64,000 nt of DNA, taken from contig OY762937.1 in assembly GCA_963667005.1 (NCBI GenBank), positions 2,170,001-2,234,000 on the forward strand, read 5' to 3'. The stretch comes from G963662605 sp963667005. GTDB taxonomy: Bacteria > Bacteroidota > Ignavibacteria > Ignavibacteriales > Ignavibacteriaceae. The translations under genes and the position numbers were made by a program. Of the stretch, positions 36,443-45,610 are shown in pieces. The first letter of the stretch is position 1; each line of letters starts with the position of its first letter. The notes under the pieces were generated by a model, which searched no databases, was not told where the DNA came from, and saw nothing but the letters and a program-made list of their open reading frames with translations.

Positions 36443-36494
36443 CCGTGGTTCGTATTATTAATTGAAAACTTAAAACTAAAAATTGAGAATTACT

Positions 36495-37667
36495 ATGAAA
36501 GTTCCATTATTAGATCTTAAAGCACAGTATCAGCCGTTAAAAAAGGAATTGGACGAAGCTCTTATACGTGTTGCTGAATCACAGTATTTTATTCTTGGTC
36601 CGGAAGTAACTAAGCTTGAAAAAAGCATGACGGAGTTTCTCGGCTGCAAATACGCGATCGGCGTTTCATCAGGTACTGATGCTCTTCTTATTGCCTTGAT
36701 GGCAATCGGAATCAAGCCGGGTGATGAAGTAATCGTACCGACATATTCGTTTTTTGCTACCGCAGGCGTTGTTTCCAGATTGAATGCAGTGCCAGTGTTC
36801 GCTGATGCTGATCCTGTAACTTTCAATCTGGCTCCTCAGGATATCGAAAAACGGATTACTCCAAAGACAAAAGCAATCGTTCCGGTTCATCTATATGGAC
36901 AGAGTGCGGACATGGATGCTATTATGGCTATTGCAAAGAAACATAACCTCAAAGTTATTGAAGATGGAGCTCAGGCAATAAGCACCCAGTATCATGACGG
37001 AAGACCTGTTGGCACGATTGGTGACATCGGCTGTTATTCATTCTTCCCAAGCAAAAACCTTGGTTGTTTCGGCGACGGTGGTCTGGTTGTTACAAACGAT
37101 GACGAACTTGGTGAAATGCTCCGCATTATGAGAGTACACGGCGGAAAACCGAAATACTATCACAAAGTCATCGGCGGTAACTTCAGAATTGACGAAATTC
37201 AGGCTGCGGTATTGAATGTAAAACTTCCACACCTCAACAGCTGGTCAGAAGGTAGAAGAAAGAATGCCGCACTCTATACAAAACTTTTCATTGAAGCCGG
37301 TCTGGCTGAAGAAGAAGGCAGATTGAAGCTCGACGAGAAGAATAAAGTTCTACTCCCGAAAGCAGTATATAAAAACAACGGGCACAAGAATTATCATATA
37401 TACAATCAGTATGTTATTCGTGTTGAAAAACGCAATGAACTTCAAAAAGCACTCAAAGAAAAAGAAATCGGTAATGAAATCTATTATCCGGTACCTTTCC
37501 ACAGACAGGAATGCTTCAAAAACCTGCCTTCGTATGGAAATGATGCTGAATATCCGGTTTCCAATTACGCGGCTGAGCATTCACTCGCTCTGCCGATCTA
37601 CCCTGAATTGAGTGAAGAACAGCTGCGGTTCGTTGTCGAATCCATCAGTGAATTTTTCAAAGGGTAA
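36495..37667 (+). CDS. wbpE: DegT/DnrJ/EryC1/StrS family aminotransferase (WbpE-like)
   Basis: The ATG at 36495 is preferred over an in-frame TTG 12 bases earlier, giving 390 residues. This PLP-dependent fold-type I enzyme shows the substrate-loop motif SSGTDALLIAL, EDGAQAISTQY, and the PLP Lys187 in FFPSKNLGCFGDGG. WbpE-type enzymes aminate the 3-keto UDP-sugar with glutamate as donor. Its neighbours support UDP-3-amino-GlcNAcA formation. The gene is followed within about 15 bp by a terminator-like hairpin, so the first polysaccharide transcription unit may end here. Confidence 0.87.
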   Translation: MKVPLLDLKAQYQPLKKELDEALIRVAESQYFILGPEVTKLEKSMTEFLGCKYAIGVSSGTDALLIALMAIGIKPGDEVIVPTYSFFATAGVVSRLNAVPVFADADPVTFNLAPQDIEKRITPKTKAIVPVHLYGQSADMDAIMAIAKKHNLKVIEDGAQAISTQYHDGRPVGTIGDIGCYSFFPSKNLGCFGDGGLVVTNDDELGEMLRIMRVHGGKPKYYHKVIGGNFRIDEIQAAVLNVKLPHLNSWSEGRRKNAALYTKLFIEAGLAEEEGRLKLDEKNKVLLPKAVYKNNGHKNYHIYNQYVIRVEKRNELQKALKEKEIGNEIYYPVPFHRQECFKNLPSYGNDAEYPVSNYAAEHSLALPIYPELSEEQLRFVVESISEFFKG

Positions 37668-37680
37668 AAAGGATTTTTTG

Positions 37681-37720
37681 AATAAACCTGGACCGTACCG
37701 GTTCAGGTTTATTCTTTAAT
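37681..37720 (+). terminator. Terminator-like hairpin after wbpE
   Basis: AATAAACCTGGACCG (37681-37695) pairs with CGGTTCAGGTTTATT (37699-37713) over 15 positions, one of them a G-U wobble, around a TAC loop. Only a short T-rich stretch (CTTTAAT) follows, so it may be partial or act as an attenuator between the precursor genes and the rest of the locus. Confidence 0.65.
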
Positions 37721-37901
37721 CACGTGCTTGCAATAGCATTTTATGAATCAGGCACATTTGAAAAATTTAATCTAAAATTGTACGTCAATTTTTTTGAAAT
37801 AGACAGCCGATTGAGTAAATTCTGTTATGCGTTCCATTGTGAAGGAATTACCGGGCTTCTGAATTAGTTATTTTTTTTATTATAAACTTGTAAGAAGAAA
37901 G

Positions 37902-38405
37902 ATGAAACAATTACTTTTTCTGCTATTATTTTCTTTGCCGCTTTTTGCACAAACCCAGGATCTTATTTTTGGGTATTCGGGTGAAGCTGCGCAACAGAAA
38001 GCTTCTATTTACGATTTATCTGACGCCAAGGCTGTCAACATGAAGGTATCGGTATGGGGAGCTGTAAGAAATCCGGGTTATTACATTATTCCGGACAACA
38101 TAAATTTTAATACGCTTTTTTCGATTGCAGGCGGGCCAACCGAAAACGCTAAACTGGAAGATATACGGATATTTCGACCGGGTCAGGACACAAGCAAAGG
38201 TGAAATACTTTTCTTCAATTACGATGATGTCATGTGGGGTAAGGACCTAAAAACCTTTAAATCGGCTCCGAAAATATTACCCGGAGATATGATTATTATC
38301 CCTGTTGAGCCCAAGTTCTATCTTAAGGACTATTTAGCTTTAGGACTTACAAGCGCAGCGACGATATTCTCTATATTAAATTTAATAGTTCAATTACAAA
38401 AATAA
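37902..38405 (+). CDS. Small SLBB-domain protein (polysaccharide export-like)
   Basis: The 167-residue protein has a signal peptide (MKQLLFLLLFSLPLFAQ) and a single SLBB domain at about 45-130 (VSVWGAVRNPGYYIIPDN, TLFSIAGGPTEN, ILPGDMIIIP). A C-terminal hydrophobic segment follows (LALGLTSAATIFSILNLIV). SLBB domains occur in Wza-type outer-membrane export proteins. The N-terminal Poly_export domain that makes the Wza pore is missing, so a Wza-like pore protein may be encoded elsewhere. It precedes the Wzz/BY-kinase gene by 11 bp and is probably part of the same export machine. Confidence 0.82.
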   Translation: MKQLLFLLLFSLPLFAQTQDLIFGYSGEAAQQKASIYDLSDAKAVNMKVSVWGAVRNPGYYIIPDNINFNTLFSIAGGPTENAKLEDIRIFRPGQDTSKGEILFFNYDDVMWGKDLKTFKSAPKILPGDMIIIPVEPKFYLKDYLALGLTSAATIFSILNLIVQLQK

Positions 38406-38416
38406 GCAGGTGTTCT

Positions 38417-40684
38417 GTGGAAGTGCAAAATAACGAGTTTAACGAAGTCGAAACCCAATCATTTCATGACTTCATAAGAGTAATTCGATACTATTTCCCA
38501 ACCGTAATGTCAATTTTCGCGGTATGTGTGGTTGCTGGTTTAATATATGCCAGTTTGGCGATTAATATATTTAAATCAAGCGCTCAATTAAAGATATCAA
38601 AGCCACATGGAAATATTCTTGATGCTCCAACTTTAAATATGGATTTTGAAGATATCAAGAACGACCGCTTTATCGCTACCGAAATTTTACAGTTGAAAAG
38701 TAAAAACTTCCGGTTACGCGTGGCCGCATCATTGATTGACTCATGCAAGGCAGATGGCGACTTAAGTAAATTTTACCTGCTGTTGAAAAAACCGGCCAAC
38801 AAGGCAAAAGGCGAGTTGCGCTTAAAGAATAAAGACGAAATAGCCGATATGCTTGGCAAGGAAATATCTGTTGAACAGGCCAAGGGAGTTGATGTAGTTC
38901 AGATCACCATGGAGTCACCGTCGAGATTTGAAGCATATTTGGTCGCAAACTGCTATAAAAACAATTATCAGGATATGAGTCAGGAAGTTAACCGGAACCA
39001 ACTGACCCTCACTAAAGATTTTTTACAAAAACAAAAAGACGAGAAGCTGATAGCCTTAAATCAAGCTGAAAATTCGTTAAGGAGTTATCAAGAGCAAAAG
39101 GGATTCGTTTCTTTGGATGACCAGGCCAAAACTGTAATCGCTCAGATTTCCCAGCTTGAAGCGCAAATGAATATTGCTTCAATTGACCTGCTTTCCTCAA
39201 CAAACATCGTTAAAAAATTGGAGGATGAGGTTAGTAAGTCCGATCCTCAGCTGGTAAAATATCTTGAAAATAGTGTGTCTGAAGAGTATATTAAAAATGC
39301 ACAACTTGAGATTGCGAAACTTCAGTTAATGAGAGATATAGCGCAGATTGATACCGCTGTTGAACATTATGATGCAAGAATAGAAAAGAACACAGAAAAT
39401 AAAATCCGTCAGCTTAATCAAAAAATTCGTGAACGGATTTCCACTACGAAAAATGTGCTCGAACAGAAAGATGTTTCCGAAATTAAGCAGCTTTCGCAAA
39501 AATTGCTTGATGAAAAACTACGTAATCAGGCACTCCAGACCAACGTGAATCAACTCACAAAGATTTATAAAATGTATGAAGCTAAATTCAATGCACTGCC
39601 AAAAGCAAGTATTGAGTTTGCTGATCTTAAACGTAAACAGGAATCACTAGAGCGGTTGTACACTCTGGTTGAAGGACGGTATCAGGAATCACTGATCAAT
39701 GAACAATCGCAACCCGGGTATGTTTCAATTATCGAAGATCCTGACTTGCCAAAGAAACCATTTAAGCCAAACCGTGTACTCATCATCATTATTGGTGTCG
39801 CTGCAGGACTAGCCTTAGGCGCCGGATATGCCTTAATTAGAAACTTCTTTGATCAAACCGTAAAATCACCGGATGATATTGAAAAGAAAAAAATTAACCT
39901 TATCTCATGGATTCCTCCTATTAGCAATATCGGTTCAGGTATAGAAGATGCAGAATTTGCTGTTTTTCATTTCCCGAAATCCTCTGCAAGTGAAGCTTTT
40001 AAAGTTCTTCGGACTCGGTTACAATTTTCGAAGTTGAAGGAAAAGAAAATAAAGTCAATCTTAATTACTTCTACCGTTCCGAGAGAAGGGAAGACCACTA
40101 TAGCGGCCAATTTAGCAGGCAGCTTTGCTCTTGCAGATTATAAAACTGTTATTGTTGACTGTGATTTTAGAAAACCACGTATCCATTCGTTTTTTAGAGA
40201 AACCAGAAGTCCCGGTTTAGTAGATTATCTATTTGAGAATTGTGCATTAGAGGAAGTAATCAGGCCGACAAAACTCAATAATCTCTACTACGTTCCGTGC
40301 GGTACGATTCCGCCGAATCCATCGGAAATTCTGCATTCTGATAAAATGAAAGAATTCTTTGACAATCTTAAACAAAATTATGATTTCATCATTGTTGACT
40401 CGCCGCCGGTATTAGCGGTAACCGATGCGGAACTCATTGCTATGCTTATGGACGTTACTGTTCTTGTATCGCTTGCAGGTGTAACATTAATACCGATGCT
40501 TGAGAGAGTTGTAAATCAGTTCAGTAAAGAATCTGCAAACATGGTCGGAGTTGTGCTTAACAACTTTGACGTCGAAAGCAATTACGGCGCTTATTATAAA
40601 TACTACTACTACTATTACGGCCGTCAGGGAAGTTCAAGAAAGAATCTGAAGGATCGAATTGTTCAGAATTTTTCAAAGAAATAA
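38417..40684 (+). CDS. Polysaccharide co-polymerase fused to BY-kinase (Wzz/Wzc-type)
   Basis: Translation starts at GTG (38417), 11 bp after the SLBB gene, and gives 755 residues. An N-terminal Wzz region has a membrane helix (about 30-52, VMSIFAVCVVAGLIYASLA), a long coiled-coil periplasmic part (about 190-430) and a second helix (RVLIIIIGVAAGLALGAGY) near 455. The cytoplasmic tyrosine kinase follows, with Walker A TSTVPREGKTT containing Lys559, Walker A' VIVDCDFRKPR, and Walker B FIIVDSPP. The tail ends in a run of tyrosines (YYKYYYYYYG), the autophosphorylation cluster. Such proteins control polymer length and export. Confidence 0.92.
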   Translation: MEVQNNEFNEVETQSFHDFIRVIRYYFPTVMSIFAVCVVAGLIYASLAINIFKSSAQLKISKPHGNILDAPTLNMDFEDIKNDRFIATEILQLKSKNFRLRVAASLIDSCKADGDLSKFYLLLKKPANKAKGELRLKNKDEIADMLGKEISVEQAKGVDVVQITMESPSRFEAYLVANCYKNNYQDMSQEVNRNQLTLTKDFLQKQKDEKLIALNQAENSLRSYQEQKGFVSLDDQAKTVIAQISQLEAQMNIASIDLLSSTNIVKKLEDEVSKSDPQLVKYLENSVSEEYIKNAQLEIAKLQLMRDIAQIDTAVEHYDARIEKNTENKIRQLNQKIRERISTTKNVLEQKDVSEIKQLSQKLLDEKLRNQALQTNVNQLTKIYKMYEAKFNALPKASIEFADLKRKQESLERLYTLVEGRYQESLINEQSQPGYVSIIEDPDLPKKPFKPNRVLIIIIGVAAGLALGAGYALIRNFFDQTVKSPDDIEKKKINLISWIPPISNIGSGIEDAEFAVFHFPKSSASEAFKVLRTRLQFSKLKEKKIKSILITSTVPREGKTTIAANLAGSFALADYKTVIVDCDFRKPRIHSFFRETRSPGLVDYLFENCALEEVIRPTKLNNLYYVPCGTIPPNPSEILHSDKMKEFFDNLKQNYDFIIVDSPPVLAVTDAELIAMLMDVTVLVSLAGVTLIPMLERVVNQFSKESANMVGVVLNNFDVESNYGAYYKYYYYYYGRQGSSRKNLKDRIVQNFSKK

Positions 40685-40759
40685 TCTTGAGTAGTGCACA
40701 AAATAAATGCCCGATTGTGTTTTCGATGAACCGTGAATTATGTGCTGCGTGGTTAAACC

Positions 40760-42295
40760 ATGAGTGATAATAAACGAATAGCCAAGAACAGTGTTATCCT
40801 CTATGTCCGGTTAATTGTTTATTCCTTTATCGGAATTTGGACTTCCCGCATTGTTCTTCATGAATTGGGCGCCTCTGATTTTGGCTTGTATGCCATCGTT
40901 GGCGGGATAATAGCTCTGCTTAATTTCATAAGCACATCCATGCTCGCGACTACATACCGGTTTATTGCCATTGAGATTGGGAAAAAGGAGAATAGTGATC
41001 CTAACCGGATATTTAATACATCTCTGATTGTTCATATTTCTCTTGCAATTCTCTTTCTGATACTTGCTGAAACCGGTGGTGTATTTTATGTGAATCATTA
41101 CCTCAATATTGCACATGACAAGATCCCTGATGCAATATTTGTACTTCACTGTACTATTATTGCAACTTGTATTTCTGTTATTAGTGTACCATATCAAGGC
41201 CTTATAGTAGCAAAAGAGAATTTTTTTGTAAGTGCTTTATTGAACGTTTTTCAGGCAATTCTCACCTTTGGAGTTGCCTTTTCGCTTACAATATTCTCCG
41301 GTAACAAACTGCATCTTTATGCGTTTGGCCTGGCCGGAGTAATTGTATTTGTTTCATTCTTATTCTACGGATATTGCCGTTTCACAAGTCACGAGATTAT
41401 TAAATTTCGAGTTAATCGAAATTGGGCTGATTATAAAGCGATAATCAATTATAACTTTTGGATTCTGATAGGAACTGTTGCCTTTGTAGCACGCGTTCAA
41501 GGTTCGGCAGTAATACTAAATTTATATTTCGGTACACTTCTCAATGCTGCTTATGGTATTGCCAACCAGTTGAACAATTTCGTAATGTATTTTTCTAAAA
41601 ACCTGAATCAAGCTGCCGTTCCGCAGATCACTAAAAATTACAGCGGAGGCGACACTCAAAGGTCCATGATGCTTGTTTATAGCATTACGAAATATGCATT
41701 TTTCTTGATGTTACTGCCGACTATCCCAATTATCCTTTCAATAGATCAGATACTCGCAATCTGGTTAAAAGAAGTACCCAGATATACACGCGAGTTCGTC
41801 GTAATAATGTTGATAAATGGATTGCTTAATACCGTTGGTTCCGGATTTGATGCTGCAATTCAAGCTACCGGAAAAATTCGCAATTATCAGATGACCATAA
41901 GCGCTATTTTGCTTTTATCACTTGGTGTAACTGCCTTCTTGTTTTATATCGGTCTTCCTCCCTTTACCTTGAATATTGTGTTCCTGACAGCAAGTGTAAC
42001 AACAACGGTAATTGCGATATTTTACATGATAAAGCTTACAACTTTTAGTTTTAAGCAGTACTCAAAGTTAACTTTGACAAAATGCTTGAAAGTAAGTATT
42101 TGTATAGTTCCGCTGTATGCAGTGCGATTTCTCTTCCCCAATTCCTTGATTGGCGTTGGTGTCTTTTCGTTGCTCGCAGTAGGCGTTATACTTTTATCTA
42201 TTTACTTCCTCGGATTGGAAGTATCCGAAAAGTCACTGGTGGATAGTTATCTGAAAAAATATTTTCGACATATTTCACCTAATACGACCAGCTAA
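40760..42295 (+). CDS. Wzx-type polysaccharide flippase
   Basis: The 511-residue protein is hydrophobic with about 14 predicted membrane helices, and begins with NSVILYVRLIVYSFIGIWTSRIVL, a pattern typical of MATE-like Polysacc_synt flippases. Such proteins move undecaprenyl-linked repeat units across the inner membrane. Length and topology fit. It lies between the Wzz kinase and the CDP-sugar genes, supporting a Wzx/Wzy-type pathway together with the polymerase at 55400. The glycan specificity cannot be predicted. Confidence 0.85.
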   Translation: MSDNKRIAKNSVILYVRLIVYSFIGIWTSRIVLHELGASDFGLYAIVGGIIALLNFISTSMLATTYRFIAIEIGKKENSDPNRIFNTSLIVHISLAILFLILAETGGVFYVNHYLNIAHDKIPDAIFVLHCTIIATCISVISVPYQGLIVAKENFFVSALLNVFQAILTFGVAFSLTIFSGNKLHLYAFGLAGVIVFVSFLFYGYCRFTSHEIIKFRVNRNWADYKAIINYNFWILIGTVAFVARVQGSAVILNLYFGTLLNAAYGIANQLNNFVMYFSKNLNQAAVPQITKNYSGGDTQRSMMLVYSITKYAFFLMLLPTIPIILSIDQILAIWLKEVPRYTREFVVIMLINGLLNTVGSGFDAAIQATGKIRNYQMTISAILLLSLGVTAFLFYIGLPPFTLNIVFLTASVTTTVIAIFYMIKLTTFSFKQYSKLTLTKCLKVSICIVPLYAVRFLFPNSLIGVGVFSLLAVGVILLSIYFLGLEVSEKSLVDSYLKKYFRHISPNTTS

Positions 42296-42340
42296 ATGCA
42301 GTAGTTGATTTATAGTTTCTTACCGTTTTATCATAATTTA

Positions 42341-43129
42341 ATGAAGCGTACGCAAATGAAAGTTTTAATTTTAGCCGGGGGGCTTGGTACACGATTGTCA
42401 GAAGAAACCGGATTGAAACCAAAACCGATGGTTGAAATTGGCGGTAAGCCGATTCTTTGGCACATTCTGAAAATTTACTCGTATTACGGATATAATGATT
42501 TCGTAATCCTACTCGGTTATAAAGGCTATTTAATCAAGGAGTATTTTGCGAATTATTTTCTGCATATGTCTGATATCTCCATTGATATACAAGGAAATTC
42601 GATTGAGTATCTGAATAGTAAAGCTGAGCCATGGAAGATTACGCTTATTGATACCGGGGTAAACACCTTAACCGGTGGCCGGATTAAGCGTGTTGAAACA
42701 CTTTTGAATAATGAAACCTTTATGCTCACATACGGCGATGGCGTTTCAGATATTGAAATTCCAAAACTGGTTGAGTTTCATAAGTCGCATGGGAAAAAAA
42801 TTACCATGACCTCTGTACAGCCTGAAGGTAGATTTGGCGCACTTCAGATCAACTCTGATTCCCGGGTTCTTAGTTTTCGCGAAAAACCGAAAGGGGATGG
42901 GGCTTTTGTCAATGGTGGTTTTTTTGTATGTGAACCCGGAGTACTCGATTATATAAAAAATGGCGATAATACTGTTTTTGAACAGGAACCATTGGAAAAT
43001 TTGGCTAACGACGGGGAGCTGTATACCTACATGCATAAAGGGTTCTGGAAAGCCATGGACAATATGCGTGATAAAAACCAGCTGGAAGACATGATTAAAA
43101 ATCAGACAGCACCTTGGATTAAATGGTAG
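42341..43129 (+). CDS. rfbF: Glucose-1-phosphate cytidylyltransferase
   Basis: The frame opens at a TTG at 42305, but the usual family start MKVLILAGGLGTRLSEETG is reached at the ATG at 42356; the ATG at 42341 adds only five residues. The nucleotidyltransferase motif GGLGTRLSEE and KPKPMVEIGGKPILWHI identify the RfbF family, which makes CDP-glucose from CTP and glucose-1-phosphate. Other supports are MLTYGDGVSDIE and the VNGGFFVCEP block. It is the first of four to five genes for a CDP-3,6-dideoxyhexose. The call is strong. Confidence 0.93.
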   Translation: MKRTQMKVLILAGGLGTRLSEETGLKPKPMVEIGGKPILWHILKIYSYYGYNDFVILLGYKGYLIKEYFANYFLHMSDISIDIQGNSIEYLNSKAEPWKITLIDTGVNTLTGGRIKRVETLLNNETFMLTYGDGVSDIEIPKLVEFHKSHGKKITMTSVQPEGRFGALQINSDSRVLSFREKPKGDGAFVNGGFFVCEPGVLDYIKNGDNTVFEQEPLENLANDGELYTYMHKGFWKAMDNMRDKNQLEDMIKNQTAPWIKW

Positions 43130-43136
43130 TACGAGC

Positions 43137-44225
43137 ATGGAAATGAATACAAGTAAAAAGCACTTTGGAAATGTTTTTGCCGGTAAGCGCGTTCTGGTAA
43201 CGGGACATACCGGTTTCAAAGGCTCCTGGTTATGTTTGTTGTTGAACAAACTGGATGCCGAAGTGTATGGCTATGCACTAAAACCACCTACCGAGCCTAA
43301 TTTGTATGAATTGGCTAAGATTGATTCTTTTGTCCAATCAACCATTGGCGACATAAGAGATGAGCGCCTATTGGCTGCCACACTTGAAAAGGTGCAGCCT
43401 GAAATTGTAATCCATATGGCTGCTCAACCTCTGGTAAGGGAGTCATATATTCATCCGGTTGATACGTATGCAACCAATGTTATGGGAACGGTCAATCTTC
43501 TCGAAGCTTGTAGACACATCAAATCAATCAAAGCAATTCTTAACATTACTACCGACAAGTGCTACGAAAATAAAGAATGGCTCTGGGGATATCGCGAAAA
43601 TGAACCTATGGGAGGATATGATCCTTACTCTAACAGTAAAGCGTGTTCTGAACTGGTTACATCATCCTTCAGAAATTCATTTTTCAATCCAATACATTAT
43701 GCTGAGCACGGAGTGTCAGTCGCAACCGCACGGGCGGGCAATGTGATTGGAGGCGGTGATTGGGCTGATGACAGACTGATTCCGGATTTTATGAGGTCTA
43801 TTACTCATAAGACAACATTGAAGATTAGAAATCCACTGGCAACCCGGCCCTGGCAGCATGTTCTTGAACCGCTGACTGGATATCTTATGCTTGTTGAAAA
43901 AATGCTTGCTGACGGTCCTGAATACGCGGATGCATTCAACTTTGGACCTGAAGATTTGGACGTACAAAATGTTGAGTGGATTGCCAAAACAATCTGCGGG
44001 TTATGGGGCAGTGGGGCAGCATATGAATTGGATTCGAATGTTCACCCCCATGAAGCCAATTACTTAAAATTGGATTGCTCGAAAGCCAAGCACAAATTAG
44101 GCTGGCAGCCTCGTTGGAATATTTTAATTACGTTGAAGTCAATCGTCGAGTGGTATAAGGCACTTGAAAATGGTGAAGATATTAGACGCGTTACTGAAAA
44201 TCAAATCGAATCGTATTTAGGCTAA
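43137..44225 (+). CDS. rfbG: CDP-glucose 4,6-dehydratase
   Basis: The 362-residue SDR enzyme begins with FAGKRVLVTGHTGFKGSWLC, containing the Gly-rich NAD site, and has the catalytic block YDPYSNSKACSELV with Tyr and Lys of YxxxK. RPWQHVLEPL is also typical of RfbG. The enzyme converts CDP-glucose to CDP-4-keto-6-deoxyglucose. It starts seven bases after rfbF, consistent with cotranscription and a continuous pathway. Confidence 0.94.
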   Translation: MEMNTSKKHFGNVFAGKRVLVTGHTGFKGSWLCLLLNKLDAEVYGYALKPPTEPNLYELAKIDSFVQSTIGDIRDERLLAATLEKVQPEIVIHMAAQPLVRESYIHPVDTYATNVMGTVNLLEACRHIKSIKAILNITTDKCYENKEWLWGYRENEPMGGYDPYSNSKACSELVTSSFRNSFFNPIHYAEHGVSVATARAGNVIGGGDWADDRLIPDFMRSITHKTTLKIRNPLATRPWQHVLEPLTGYLMLVEKMLADGPEYADAFNFGPEDLDVQNVEWIAKTICGLWGSGAAYELDSNVHPHEANYLKLDCSKAKHKLGWQPRWNILITLKSIVEWYKALENGEDIRRVTENQIESYLG

Positions 44226-44265
44226 AAATATTTAAAGAGACTTACTTCTATTTCAATAGGAAATA

Positions 44266-45582
44266 ATGATGACTGATATAAATAAACTCCGCGAGGAGAT
44301 TTTATTAAAGACTACTGAATACTATAACGCCCGGTTTTCGAATAAAGAATTTATCCCGGGTAAATCTAAGATAAATTATGCCGGCAGAGTTTTTGATCAG
44401 GATGAGATGCAAAATGCAGTTGATGCAGTATTGGATTTTTGGCTGACAGAAGGACGGTACTCTGAAGCATTTTCCGATATGATAGCGGATTTTTTGGGAA
44501 TCGAGAATGTTCTTTTGACCAACTCCGGATCATCTGCAAATTTGCTTGCATTTTCTGCTCTTACATCTAAAAAATTAGGTGATAGACGTTTAAAACCGGG
44601 TGATGAAGTGATTTCGGTGGCAGCTGGATTTCCGTCAACCGTTACACCGATTATTCAAGCTGGTATGGTCCCTGTCTTTGTGGATGTGCACATCCCAACA
44701 TACAATATTGACATTGAAATGTTGGAGAAGGCAATTACCCCTAAGACGAAATGTATTTTTCTTGCACATACTTTAGGAAATCCATTCAACATTTCGGCGA
44801 TAAAAAAGATCGCAGATGAACATAAACTCTGGATAGTAGAAGATAATTGTGATGCATTCGGAAGTGAATATGATGGAAAAAAAACCGGAACCTTTGGTCA
44901 TCTTTCGACCATTTCTTTTTACCCGGCACATCATATAACTACCGGCGAAGGCGGAGCAATATGTACCAATGATCCGCAGTTGGCTATGATCGTCAGAGCC
45001 TTCAGGGATTGGGGACGCGACTGTTATTGCGCCGGGGGAGAGAATAATACGTGCGGTAAAAGGTTCTCGCAAAAATTCGGAGATTTGCCGGTAGGATTCG
45101 ATCACAAGTATGTATACTCTGAAATCGGATATAATCTTAAAATGACTGATATCCAGGCTGCTATCGGAGCTGCTCAAATGAAAAAGCTGCCGTCATTTTG
45201 CCAAAGCAGAAGAGAGAATTTTGCGAAGTGGACGGCTGTATTTAAGAAGTTTGAGAAGTTTTTCATTCTTCCCCAGGCTACCGAAAAGGCTAACCCTTCC
45301 TGGTTCGCTTTTATTGTTACTTTAAAGGAAAATACTCCATTCAGCCGCGATCAGCTGACAACATATCTGAATAGCCGTTTTATTGAAACCCGTAATCTAT
45401 TCGCGGGTAATATGACAAAACAGCCTGCATTTTTACATGGTAATTGGCGCATAGCAGACCATTTGAACAATACCGATTTTATCATGAATAATACTTTCTT
45501 CCTCGGCACCTACCCCGGTTTACGCGATGAAATGTTCGCGTATTCGGCAGAAGTTCTTGAGGAGTTTTTAAGTAAATACTAA
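44266..45582 (+). CDS. rfbH: CDP-4-keto-6-deoxy-D-glucose 3-dehydrase (E1, PLP/PMP and [2Fe-2S])
   Basis: The 438-residue protein belongs to the aminotransferase-like fold but carries His222 in place of the usual PLP Lys (SFYPAHHITTGEGG), the hallmark of the E1 dehydrase. The cysteine set Cys195, Cys253, Cys255 and Cys263 has exactly the C-X57-C-X1-C-X7-C spacing described for its [2Fe-2S] cluster. It removes the C3 hydroxyl of CDP-4-keto-6-deoxyglucose using PMP and electrons from a reductase. Position after rfbG and before a ferredoxin-reductase-like gene fits the reaction order. Confidence 0.96.
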   Translation: MMTDINKLREEILLKTTEYYNARFSNKEFIPGKSKINYAGRVFDQDEMQNAVDAVLDFWLTEGRYSEAFSDMIADFLGIENVLLTNSGSSANLLAFSALTSKKLGDRRLKPGDEVISVAAGFPSTVTPIIQAGMVPVFVDVHIPTYNIDIEMLEKAITPKTKCIFLAHTLGNPFNISAIKKIADEHKLWIVEDNCDAFGSEYDGKKTGTFGHLSTISFYPAHHITTGEGGAICTNDPQLAMIVRAFRDWGRDCYCAGGENNTCGKRFSQKFGDLPVGFDHKYVYSEIGYNLKMTDIQAAIGAAQMKKLPSFCQSRRENFAKWTAVFKKFEKFFILPQATEKANPSWFAFIVTLKENTPFSRDQLTTYLNSRFIETRNLFAGNMTKQPAFLHGNWRIADHLNNTDFIMNNTFFLGTYPGLRDEMFAYSAEVLEEFLSKY

Positions 45583-45610
45583 AAATTTGATAATTTCAAT
45601 TTGATATTTC

